5,327 nt of DNA from an uncultured Candidatus Melainabacteria bacterium (GCA_946622835.1 CAMOQI010000083.1:1-5327); one strand, 5' to 3'. Shown: positions 1-5,327, numbered from the stretch's first letter. The notes: a model not told the origin generated them from the letters alone. Numbers and translations: made by a program.

Positions 1-141
1 AAAGAATAGGGGAGGGAGCAGTTGCAGGCGAATTTTATGAGCCGTGCAAATGCGGATGGGGTATGATATTATTTAACCTCACCCCTACATGGCTGTAAAA
101 TCATACCTCACCCTAACCCTCTCCTATTCTTTAGGAGAGGG
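1..141. repeat. Probable dispersed intergenic repeat with nested inverted repeats
   Basis: Bases 1-16 are the reverse complement of 117-132 with one mismatch. Bases 60-67 (GGTATGAT) are the reverse complement of 100-107. ACCTCACCC occurs directly at 76-84 and 105-113. The end of the segment is a strong hairpin (117-141). The first 60 bases are about 52% G+C by count, clearly above the neighbouring genes. The CCTCACCCTAACCCTCTCC wording resembles repeats that recur between genes in many bacterial genomes; this is memory, not a search. I see no transposase, and no flanking target duplication can be judged because the left edge is cut. A MITE-like or REP-like element is the best reading. Confidence 0.45.
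117..141. repeat. Perfect 10-bp stem hairpin
   Basis: CCCTCTCCTA (117-126) pairs perfectly with TAGGAGAGGG (132-141) around a 5-nt loop, TTCTT. The stem is G+C-rich, but it is followed on the plus strand by AATAAATAAAA and on the minus strand by no T-run, so it is not a standard intrinsic terminator on either strand. It most likely belongs to the repeat that covers 1-141. It could still protect the 3' end of a transcript entering from the left. Confidence 0.6.
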
Positions 142-246
142 AATAAATAAAACCGTAACGAACTTATCTGACTTATCCTACATTAATATACATTTACCCC
201 CGCCCCTTACAAAATCCTTTATATATAGGATACTTCTTTTCCAAGT
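142..246. other. Gene-free leader upstream of the winged-helix gene
   Basis: No open frame of note lies here. A 7-bp direct repeat ACTTATC occurs at 162-168 and 171-177. An interrupted palindrome ATCCT/AGGAT lies at 214-218/227-231. A second inverted repeat, ATACTT/AAGTAT, lies at 230-235/243-248 and runs into the annotated start codon of the next gene. These could be operator half-sites, but nothing in the sequence proves binding. Confidence 0.4.
206..234 (+). promoter_or_regulatory. Weak candidate promoter for the winged-helix gene
   Basis: CTTACA at 206-211 (4 of 6 to TTGACA) and GATACT at 229-234 (4 of 6 to TATAAT) are 17 nt apart. Transcription would begin near 241, almost at the ATG at 247, which would give a nearly leaderless message and would fit the lack of a Shine-Dalgarno sequence. 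The AT-rich TATATA at 222-227 is an alternative -10. The call is weak. Confidence 0.25.
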
Positions 247-588
247 ATGTTTTATCATATGAATATGGATTATTATGACCTTAACGATGAGGATAAACAG
301 TTAAAATCCGTGGGTTTGGAATTGATGTTTTTAACCCCCGAAAAATATGCTGCCGAAGATGGCATTACTGCCGTTGAATTGGCAAAACTCGTAGGATTTT
401 CCGTAGAAATCGTCAAGAAAAAACTTAACATCTTGAAAGATAAAGATATTGTCACCGTCAAGGGGATAAATCCAAAATATTGGAAATTCAACGAATACAA
501 TTTCCAAAGATTAGACGAAGATGATGATGTTTTCAGACTGCTTTGCAGCTTTGACGATGTGGATTTTGACAAATATTTTTCATACTAA
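247..588 (+). CDS. Small winged helix-turn-helix-like protein, unknown target
   Basis: I do not recognise a named family. The 113-residue protein has an acidic, tyrosine-rich head (residues 1-18). A segment then reads like a winged helix: ITAVELAKLVGF (40-51), SVEIVKKKLNILKDKDIV (52-69), and a short beta wing TVKGINPKYWKFN (70-82). This is the usual order for MarR/ArsR/DprA-type DNA-binding folds. The tail is strongly acidic (DEDDD at 90-94, DDVDFDKYF at 103-111). There is no membrane segment or signal peptide. The start is uncertain: in-frame ATGs lie at 247, 259 and 265, and none has a good Shine-Dalgarno sequence. It lies 66 nt before lysA on the same strand, with a separate promoter candidate in between. 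It could be a small transcription factor, or a wHTH fold used for protein contacts. Confidence is good that it is a gene and modest on role. Confidence 0.65.
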   Translation: MFYHMNMDYYDLNDEDKQLKSVGLELMFLTPEKYAAEDGITAVELAKLVGFSVEIVKKKLNILKDKDIVTVKGINPKYWKFNEYNFQRLDEDDDVFRLLCSFDDVDFDKYFSY

Positions 589-605
589 ATACATAATCCG
601 CAGTA

Positions 606-633
606 TTCAAAATTAGTCTGATTGTGTTATCAT
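606..633 (+). promoter_or_regulatory. Candidate sigma70-type promoter of the lysA-cdaA-yitT operon
   Basis: TATCAT at 628-633 (5 of 6 to TATAAT) is preceded by TG at 625-626, which gives an extended -10 element. TTCAAA at 606-611 (4 of 6) lies 16 nt upstream. Transcription would start near 640, leaving a leader of about 15 nt. There is no space for a lysine riboswitch between this site and the lysA start, and the whole intergenic gap is only 66 nt. Confidence 0.45.
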
Positions 634-643
634 AGATAAAAAC

Positions 644-647
644 AGGA
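644..647 (+). promoter_or_regulatory. Ribosome binding site of lysA
   Basis: AGGA lies 7 nt before the ATG at 655. This fixes the lysA start and shows that this genome uses Shine-Dalgarno sequences, in contrast to the poorly supported start at 247. Confidence 0.7.
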
Positions 648-654
648 TGAATTA

Positions 655-1998
655 ATGACCAAAAGTACCAACCAATTTCTAAAACCCATCACAACAACAA
701 TCAACAACCAAGGCAATCTTGATATTGGCGGTTGTGATTTGGTTGAATTGGCTGAAAAATATGAAACTCCGCTTTATGTTATTGACGAAAAAACCTTACG
801 AAATATTTGCTCGGATTACAAAGAAGCATTTGGAAAATATCCAAAAACAAAGATGGTGTATGCCGCTAAAGCTCTTTGTACAAGTGCGATAATGAAAATA
901 TTAGATGAAGAAGGTTTTGGATTTGACACGGTTTCTTTAGGGGAAATATACACAGCACATAATGCTAAAGTGGATATGAAAAAAATTCTTTTCAACGGAA
1001 ACAACAAATCTTATGATGAACTGGAAGCAGCACTTGAATATGGTGTTGGAAGATTTTCCGTTGATAATTTTTATGAATTGGCACTTCTCAATGAAATAGC
1101 TCTTACTAAAAAAACTAAAGCGGACATTTTGCTCAGAATTACTCCCGGAATAGAATGTCACACGCATGAATATATTCAAACAGGTCATCTGGATTCAAAA
1201 TTCGGATTTGATTTGACACAAATAGATGAAGCCATTGAACTTATACAAAACGAATACAAAAATCTTGTTTTACACGGGCTTCACGCACATGTCGGTTCAC
1301 AAATTTTTGAAACCAATATATTTTCGGATGAAATTGAAATTATGGCTCGCGAAATCTCCAGAATAGAAAAAACTTACGGACTTAAGCTCAATGAAATAAA
1401 TATTGGCGGAGGTTTAGGAGTGAAATATATTGAACAAGACGCACCCCCGTCAACTTTTGAAATCGCTGATATCATAATTAATAAAATTAATGAAGTTGTT
1501 GAAAAATATAACATAGAACCCCCGTTAATATTTTTAGAACCCGGCAGAAGCATTATTTCAACCGCCGGTGTAACTCTTTATACAATAGGCAGTTCCAAAC
1601 AAGTGCCGCATGGAACAAAATACATATCCGTCGACGGCGGAATGGCAGATAATCCCCGCCCTTCAATGTATCAAGCAGAATATAGCGCACAAATTGCGAA
1701 TAAAAAAGATATTTTCAAAACTGAAAAAGTTACTATTGCCGGCAGATATTGCGAATCAGGAGATATTCTTATAAAAGATATCGAATTGCCGCAACCGGAA
1801 GAAGGAGATATTATATGTGTTTATAACACAGGAGCATACAATTATTCTATGGCTTCCAATTATAATAGAGTCGGACGATCCGCAATGGTTCTTGTAAATA
1901 ACTCTGAATCAGAAATAATTGTCCGCAGAGAAACTTTAGAAGATTTAGTGTCACACGATTTAATTCCTAACAGGTTGAAAAATGAAAGAAATATTTAG
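655..1998 (+). CDS. lysA: Diaminopimelate decarboxylase (lysine biosynthesis)
   Basis: This cytosolic PLP enzyme converts meso-2,6-diaminopimelate to L-lysine and CO2, the last step of lysine synthesis. At 447 residues it is the normal family length. The N-terminal alanine-racemase-type barrel has the PLP-binding lysine in VYAAKAL (K72), HVGSQ (212-216), GGGLGVKY (251-258, phosphate-binding glycine loop) and EPGRSI (295-300). The C-terminal beta domain has DNPRP (332-336), CESGD (366-370, substrate-contacting Cys-Glu at the dimer interface) and GAYNYSM (393-399, the family tyrosine). No key motif is missing. The start has AGGA 7 nt upstream. The gene ends TAG and overlaps cdaA by 17 nt, implying translational coupling. 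As I recall, lysA next to cdaA also occurs in Cyanobacteria. Regulation by a lysine riboswitch is unlikely because the leader is too short. Confidence 0.96.
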   Translation: MTKSTNQFLKPITTTINNQGNLDIGGCDLVELAEKYETPLYVIDEKTLRNICSDYKEAFGKYPKTKMVYAAKALCTSAIMKILDEEGFGFDTVSLGEIYTAHNAKVDMKKILFNGNNKSYDELEAALEYGVGRFSVDNFYELALLNEIALTKKTKADILLRITPGIECHTHEYIQTGHLDSKFGFDLTQIDEAIELIQNEYKNLVLHGLHAHVGSQIFETNIFSDEIEIMAREISRIEKTYGLKLNEINIGGGLGVKYIEQDAPPSTFEIADIIINKINEVVEKYNIEPPLIFLEPGRSIISTAGVTLYTIGSSKQVPHGTKYISVDGGMADNPRPSMYQAEYSAQIANKKDIFKTEKVTIAGRYCESGDILIKDIELPQPEEGDIICVYNTGAYNYSMASNYNRVGRSAMVLVNNSESEIIVRRETLEDLVSHDLIPNRLKNERNI

Positions 1999-2878
1999 TA
2001 TTATTCAAAACTTCATAGGTAACTGGCATCTTTATATTAAAGATGCTTTCGGATGGAAAAATATTTTTGAAATATTTATCATCGGGGTGATAATCATATT
2101 TTTCTATCAAAGATTTATTAAAAATACAAATTCCGAAAAATTTGTAAAAGGAGCATTCGTACTTGTATTTTTATGGATTTTAAGCGAAATTCTAATTGCT
2201 ATTGACTTGAGAATTCTTGGAGTATTTTTAAGAACCATAGTAAGCTTGGTTGCCTTAAGTTTGATTGTCATATTTCAGCCCGAACTTAGAAGATTTTTAG
2301 GATATTTAGGACAAATATCTTTCTTTCAAAGATTTTTTGAAAACGACAAAAATAAAAACAGTAACAAATCAATAGATGTTATAAAAGAAATTGTAGAAGC
2401 GGTCAAATATCTTTCAAAATCTCATACCGGCGCTTTAATCGTATTTCAAAATGATTTATCAAAAACTTATCACGATGTTGGCACAAGACTGAATGCCGAT
2501 GTTTCAACAGAATTATTATTGACAATTTTTCACGTTAACACACCGCTTCACGATGGAGCTGTCGTTATCAGCGGATCAAAAATAATCTCGGCAGGTGTTT
2601 TACTACCTTTAACAGATGACCCAAAACTCAGTTGGAAATACGGAACTCGCCATAGAGCAGCAATTGGTATGACTGAAAGCAGTAATGCAGCTTGTCTTGT
2701 TGTCTCTGAAGAAACAGGAGATGTTTCCATAACACTTGACGGAGCTTTGAAAAAATACGATGATATTCCAACTCTTAAAGCTGACTTAGAAAATATTTTG
2801 GGATACAAAACCATAGAAGAAACTCCTAAAAAATCTATTTTCAACCTCGAAAAACTTATATCTATGAAAAAAAAATAG
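1982..2878 (+). CDS. cdaA: Diadenylate cyclase CdaA (c-di-AMP synthase)
   Basis: CdaA (DacA/YbbP) condenses two ATP into cyclic di-AMP, which controls potassium and osmolyte uptake and wall homeostasis. The 298-residue protein has three hydrophobic helices (about 29-43, 56-74, 78-98), then the family segment FQPELRR (98-104) and a charged, Asn/Lys-rich linker (120-130). The cytosolic DisA_N/DAC domain covers about 132-275. Its catalytic motifs are intact: DGA (191-193) and RHR (223-225), with NTPLHDGAVV and YGTRHRAAIG around them, plus SEETG (242-246). The length is typical for the family. The start has AGG 7 nt upstream and lies inside the end of lysA. In Firmicutes cdaA is normally followed by cdaR and glmM; here a yitT-family gene follows instead and no cdaR is seen. 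The gene ends with a run of nine A (2867-2875) before TAG. It lies in the same frame as the next gene. Confidence 0.95.
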   Translation: MKEIFSIIQNFIGNWHLYIKDAFGWKNIFEIFIIGVIIIFFYQRFIKNTNSEKFVKGAFVLVFLWILSEILIAIDLRILGVFLRTIVSLVALSLIVIFQPELRRFLGYLGQISFFQRFFENDKNKNSNKSIDVIKEIVEAVKYLSKSHTGALIVFQNDLSKTYHDVGTRLNADVSTELLLTIFHVNTPLHDGAVVISGSKIISAGVLLPLTDDPKLSWKYGTRHRAAIGMTESSNAACLVVSEETGDVSITLDGALKKYDDIPTLKADLENILGYKTIEETPKKSIFNLEKLISMKKK

Positions 2879-2880
2879 GA
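2877..2880 (+). promoter_or_regulatory. Ribosome binding site of the yitT-family gene, overlapping the cdaA stop
   Basis: AGGA is formed by the last two bases of the cdaA TAG stop and the next two bases, 7 nt before the ATG at 2888. Terminating ribosomes would sit directly on this site, which favours coupled translation of the two membrane proteins. Confidence 0.65.
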
Positions 2881-2887
2881 AATAATT

Positions 2888-3748
2888 ATGAAAAAAAACT
2901 CAGCGCCTAAGAAAAAAATCTCTTTTTTTAAAATTTTCAGCAATCTTTTTGTAATTACTATCGGTGCAATAGTAACAGGATTTGCTCTGGAAGCATTTTT
3001 GGTTCCAAATTCAATAATTGACGGCGGAATCATCGGTATTTCAATGATAATAAGCCACATTACAAAATTTAATCTGGGGCTTTTAATTATTTTAATTAAC
3101 ACCCCGTTTATTATACTGGCTTTCAGAAAAATGGGTGCGAAATTTGTTTTTCAAACCGCATATGCAAACATCGTCCTTGCAGTTGCAATCACTTTTTTCC
3201 ATCATTATAAAGTAACAGATGATGTACTTTTAGCAACAGTTTTTGGCGGTATTGTTTTAGGGCTTGGCGTCGGATTAATATTAAAAAACGAAGCTTCATT
3301 AGACGGTACTGAAATCCTATCCCTGCTAATATCAAAAAATTTAGGAATGTCTGTCGGCGAATTCATAATGGGATTAAATATATTTATATATTTAGCTGCC
3401 GGAAAAGTTTTCAGTTGGGAAAGCGCGATGTATTCAATTTTAACATATTTTATCGCATCAAAAGTAATCGATACGGTTATGGAAGGTTTGAACAGTTCAA
3501 AATCTGTCAGAATAATAAGTGATGAAGCTCTTACAATCGGAAATGCACTGATAGAAAAGCTTGATATCAGTGTTACGTACCTCAAGGGAATTGGCGGATA
3601 TTCGGGGATGGATAAAAACTTAATTTATTGCGTAATCTCACGTCTTGAAATGCCAAAAATGCTCGACATTATAAAAGAAATAGACCCAAAAGCATTTGTA
3701 TCCGTTGTTGATGTACACGAAACATATGGGGGCAGATTCAGAAAATAA
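2888..3748 (+). CDS. YitT-family membrane protein with C-terminal DUF2179 domain
   Basis: This 286-residue protein has a short basic head (MKKNSAPKKK). A hydrophobic region follows with roughly six membrane segments (about 17-38, 46-57, 63-79, 88-105, 113-132, 156-172, perhaps also 178-195). A soluble C-terminal domain covers about 205-286. Family landmarks are LVPNSIIDGGIIGISM (38-53), ASLDGTEILSLLIS (136-149) and the DUF2179 pattern GGYSGMDKNLIYCVIS (236-251), then VVDVHETYGG (273-282). This order, YitT membrane domain (DUF161) then DUF2179, and the length match the YitT/YpjC/YqfU group. Its substrate is not established to my knowledge; a transporter or channel is plausible. The gene starts 9 nt after cdaA and is the last of the operon. 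As I remember, DUF2179 is grouped with GlnB-like folds, which include the c-di-AMP receptor PstA/DarA; a regulatory link to CdaA is therefore inferred, not shown. Confidence 0.9.
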   Translation: MKKNSAPKKKISFFKIFSNLFVITIGAIVTGFALEAFLVPNSIIDGGIIGISMIISHITKFNLGLLIILINTPFIILAFRKMGAKFVFQTAYANIVLAVAITFFHHYKVTDDVLLATVFGGIVLGLGVGLILKNEASLDGTEILSLLISKNLGMSVGEFIMGLNIFIYLAAGKVFSWESAMYSILTYFIASKVIDTVMEGLNSSKSVRIISDEALTIGNALIEKLDISVTYLKGIGGYSGMDKNLIYCVISRLEMPKMLDIIKEIDPKAFVSVVDVHETYGGRFRK

Positions 3749-3768
3749 ATTTTACCCCATAATTTTTT
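3725..3768 (+). terminator. Candidate intrinsic terminator of the lysA-cdaA-yitT operon
   Basis: TATGGGG (3725-3731) pairs with CCCCATA (3755-3761), and six T follow at 3763-3768. AAAA/TTTT (3742-3745/3750-3753) can pair inside the long loop. The 5' arm lies in the last codons of the yitT-family gene and the 3' arm in the end of the opposing gene, as expected where two genes converge with a 3-nt gap. On the minus strand there is no comparable T-run, so it would serve the plus strand mainly. The 23-nt loop weakens the call. Confidence 0.4.
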
Positions 3769-5002
3769 CAATCATATCCACAACTCTTTGTGAAGCAAGA
3801 CCATCTTCCATACAACCCTTATCTTTTAGGAATTCTTCCACTTTTTGCTTATATGTTTCATTATCAAACTCAAGAATGTTTTGCCTCAATTGGGTATTAT
3901 CTTGCGCAACCGGAAACGGGGTTGCAGATAACGGATAATAAAACCCTCTTTCTTCATCAAAATCTTGCATATCTGCAGCATATATAAACGCCGGTTTTCT
4001 ACTGAGCATAAAATCAAATATGCAGCTTGAATAATCCGTCATTGCCATATCCACACTCACCAACAATTCCTGAATATCAGGATATTCAGTTACATTTACC
4101 ACATAATCCTTGTTTGGCAGCAACCTTGAAGCGGCAATTTTAACCCTTGGATGAAAACGAACCATTATTATCCATTCTCCGCCAAATTTTTCCTCCAATG
4201 CTTGAACCAGATTTTTATACTCAACATTATACGCCCATATAGAATAATCATCTCTATAAGACGGAACGTACAACAACACTTTTTTATCCTTATTTATTTC
4301 ATATTTATCAAATATTTTTGATTTTATAGACAGTAATTCTTCTTCCGATTTATAAAAAATATCATTCCTCGGATGTCCTGTTTCAACAATTTCTCCTCTT
4401 CCCCAGAAAGCTGTTTTATAAACATTATTTTCAAATTTACTGTTTGATGTTATATAATCGACAGCCTTTGAATCAATTTCTTCATATCCATGCCAGGTGG
4501 AACGCTGCCAAAATGTCGGATTTGCGTCTCCGTCAATCTTTTTTATACCCAAAGAACCATGCCAAGTTTGAATATATTTTTGACCTTCCCTTTTTTCTAA
4601 TCCGCCTTTTAAAAACTTTATAAGCCTCACATTTGAAACCCACAATTTTGAGGTTGCAAGTTCTCTAATAGCAGACGATGATACTGATTTAACTGTTCTA
4701 ATACTTTTTGGCACTCCGCTTTCTTGCGGGTCTATATCATTATTTAATAGCCAAACCAGTTTGTAAGGAAGTTTTCTTCTCAGAATTTCTTGCGCTATGT
4801 ATTTCGGATTACAACCAAAAGAATTCCCGTTAAAATTTGAAAATACTATTTTTTTATCATCAATACGTTTTTTTGAATATTTCAGCTTAAATAATAATTT
4901 TCTGTTTATATTAATTCGCAGTCCAAACAAATATAAGACTTTATCACCCTCTTCATTTGTAATGGAGAAAATTTTTTCTGCAAAACTCAACTCTTTAGCC
5001 AT
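3752..5002 (-). CDS. CDP-glycerol glycerophosphotransferase family protein (TagB/TagF-like)
   Basis: Proteins of this family move glycerol-phosphate (sometimes ribitol-phosphate) from a CDP carrier onto a lipid-linked or polysaccharide acceptor at the inner face of the membrane. The 416-residue protein shows the family motifs in order: IQTWHGSLGIKK (144-155), TGHPRNDIF (208-216), VRFHPR (281-286), MTDYSSCIFDF (321-331) and DGLASQRVVDMI (400-411). The TWHG and RFHP histidines (H148, H284) match the conserved active-site positions of the family. Residues 9-33 form a separate head (IFSITNEEGDKVLYLFGLRI). There is no signal peptide or membrane helix; basic residues at 34-51 could aid membrane association. 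AAAAGGAT lies upstream, its AGGA core 6 nt before the ATG, and supports the start. In a Gram-negative-type cell the likely acceptor is a capsule or lipopolysaccharide glycan rather than teichoic acid; acceptor and donor cannot be read from sequence. The gene stands alone here, convergent with the operon. Confidence 0.88.
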   Translation of the reverse strand: MAKELSFAEKIFSITNEEGDKVLYLFGLRININRKLLFKLKYSKKRIDDKKIVFSNFNGNSFGCNPKYIAQEILRRKLPYKLVWLLNNDIDPQESGVPKSIRTVKSVSSSAIRELATSKLWVSNVRLIKFLKGGLEKREGQKYIQTWHGSLGIKKIDGDANPTFWQRSTWHGYEEIDSKAVDYITSNSKFENNVYKTAFWGRGEIVETGHPRNDIFYKSEEELLSIKSKIFDKYEINKDKKVLLYVPSYRDDYSIWAYNVEYKNLVQALEEKFGGEWIIMVRFHPRVKIAASRLLPNKDYVVNVTEYPDIQELLVSVDMAMTDYSSCIFDFMLSRKPAFIYAADMQDFDEERGFYYPLSATPFPVAQDNTQLRQNILEFDNETYKQKVEEFLKDKGCMEDGLASQRVVDMIEKIMG

Positions 5003-5034
5003 ATATTATCCTTTTAAAATTACATCCGAGCAAC

Positions 5035-5061
5035 ATAATATCATAAAAATTCTTTTTTCAA
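5035..5061 (-). promoter_or_regulatory. Weak candidate promoter of the glycerophosphotransferase gene
   Basis: On the minus strand TTGAAA (5061 to 5056; 5 of 6 to TTGACA) is followed after 15 nt by TATTAT (5040 to 5035; 5 of 6 to TATAAT). The spacing is shorter than ideal. It lies 32 nt before the start codon, and a good Shine-Dalgarno sequence (AAGGA) lies in between. Confidence 0.3.
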
Positions 5062-5099
5062 TTCACATATTCCAGTTAATACTACAATATCTTTACAAC

Positions 5100-5128
5100 T
5101 GGACAATTTTTTAAAAATATAATATACT
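5100..5128 (+). promoter_or_regulatory. Candidate sigma70-type promoter of the DUF6812-like gene
   Basis: TGGACA at 5100-5105 (5 of 6 to TTGACA) and TATACT at 5123-5128 (5 of 6 to TATAAT) are spaced by the ideal 17 nt. Transcription would start near 5135, giving a leader of about 24 nt. An overlapping alternative pairs TTTACA (5092-5097) with the perfect TATAAT at 5118-5123, but at 20 nt spacing. Confidence 0.55.
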
Positions 5129-5158
5129 AAATCTTAGCAGGAGCAGAAGGATTTTAAA

Positions 5159-5327
5159 ATGGCAAAACACAGCGATACAGTACCAATAGAGGTAACAATT
5201 TTAACAGCAGACCACGATATAAAAGGTGTAGTTCATGTTTCAAAGTATACAAACACGAACAGAGAACTGACCGACCTTTTGAACGATAAAGAAAGAAGAT
5301 TCCTTGCAGTTACCAATGCCGAAATTT
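5159..5327 (+). CDS. DUF6812-like protein, 3' end cut by the window
   Basis: Only the first 56 codons are present and the frame is open at the right edge. AGAAGG (5145-5150) lies 8 nt before the ATG, and a good promoter lies further up, so this is a convincing gene start although it is too short to stand out as an ORF. The visible protein is soluble: a beta-strand-like stretch (VPIEVTILTADHDIKGVVHVS), a polar turn (KYTNTN), then RELTDLLNDKERRFLAVTNAEI. The pattern 'strand, G-x-hydrophobic-H, then LTDLLND..RRFLAVTNAE' resembles small DUF6812 proteins as I remember them. Their function is unknown to me. It is divergent from the glycerophosphotransferase gene across a 156-bp shared control region. 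Confidence 0.7.
   Translation, partial: MAKHSDTVPIEVTILTADHDIKGVVHVSKYTNTNRELTDLLNDKERRFLAVTNAEI

Noticed and set aside
3..98. Open frame on the plus strand from the left edge to TAA at 96-98, which could be the tail of an upstream gene
   Set aside because: It lies wholly inside the repeat-like segment, shows no recognisable domain, and the hairpin-rich DNA explains its composition. A short repeat-derived tail of an upstream gene cannot be excluded without more sequence.
117..141. Intrinsic terminator at the strong hairpin
   Set aside because: The stem is suitable, but neither strand has a following T-run. It fits the repeat element better.
273..572. Minus-strand open frame opposite the winged-helix gene
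   Set aside because: Ser/Leu-rich mirror of the plus-strand codons, with no ribosome binding site and no domain pattern.
589..654. Lysine riboswitch or attenuator upstream of lysA
   Set aside because: The gap is only 66 nt and the likely leader about 15 nt, far too short for an L-box, and no terminator hairpin with a T-run is present.
2548..3102. 184-residue minus-strand open frame across the cdaA/yitT junction
   Set aside because: It spans the ends of two strongly supported genes. Its hydrophobic composition is the complement of the A/T-rich coding sequence.
3205..3585. 126-residue minus-strand open frame inside the yitT-family gene
   Set aside because: Shadow of a confidently identified gene, with no family features of its own.
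4797..5114. 105-residue plus-strand open frame across the start of the glycerophosphotransferase gene
   Set aside because: It covers the promoter and start of a well-supported opposite gene, and its Phe/Leu/Ile-rich product looks like translated AT-rich antisense DNA.

Overview
The window is AT-rich and looks like a chromosomal segment of a gut-type bacterium. It holds four complete, well-recognised or partly recognised protein genes, one small DNA-binding-type gene, and one gene cut by the right edge. The lysA-cdaA pair (17-nt overlap) is an arrangement I recall from Cyanobacteria. Together with the low G+C, a DUF6812-like protein at the right edge and a glycerophosphotransferase carrying an 'FSITNE...KVLYLFGLRI' head, it suggests a non-photosynthetic cyanobacterial relative (Gastranaerophilales/'Melainabacteria'). 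That is an inference of moderate strength; a clostridial-type genome is the main alternative. No phage, transposase, CRISPR or RNA gene was seen.

Layout: 1-246 has no convincing gene. Its left part is relatively G+C-rich (about half in the first 60 bases) and contains a strong 10-bp hairpin, a 16-bp inverted repeat and CCTCACCC direct repeats, which look like a dispersed intergenic repeat. A 113-residue winged-helix protein follows at 247-588, with two small inverted repeats just before or over its start. A promoter with an extended -10 then leads into a compact operon at 655-3748: lysA (diaminopimelate decarboxylase), cdaA (membrane diadenylate cyclase) and a yitT-family membrane protein with a C-terminal DUF2179 domain. 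This operon converges, with a 3-nt gap, on a minus-strand CDP-glycerol glycerophosphotransferase-like gene (3752-5002). A 156-bp divergent promoter region separates that gene from a truncated DUF6812-like gene starting at 5159.

How the genes may work together: LysA makes lysine from meso-diaminopimelate, which is also a peptidoglycan precursor. CdaA makes c-di-AMP, a messenger tied to osmolyte/K+ balance and wall homeostasis. The YitT protein's C-terminal domain belongs, as I remember it, to the same GlnB-like fold group as the c-di-AMP receptor PstA/DarA. The most interesting idea here is therefore that the operon encodes a cyclase together with a membrane effector that senses its product. 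The usual partner gene cdaR, and glmM, are absent from this window.
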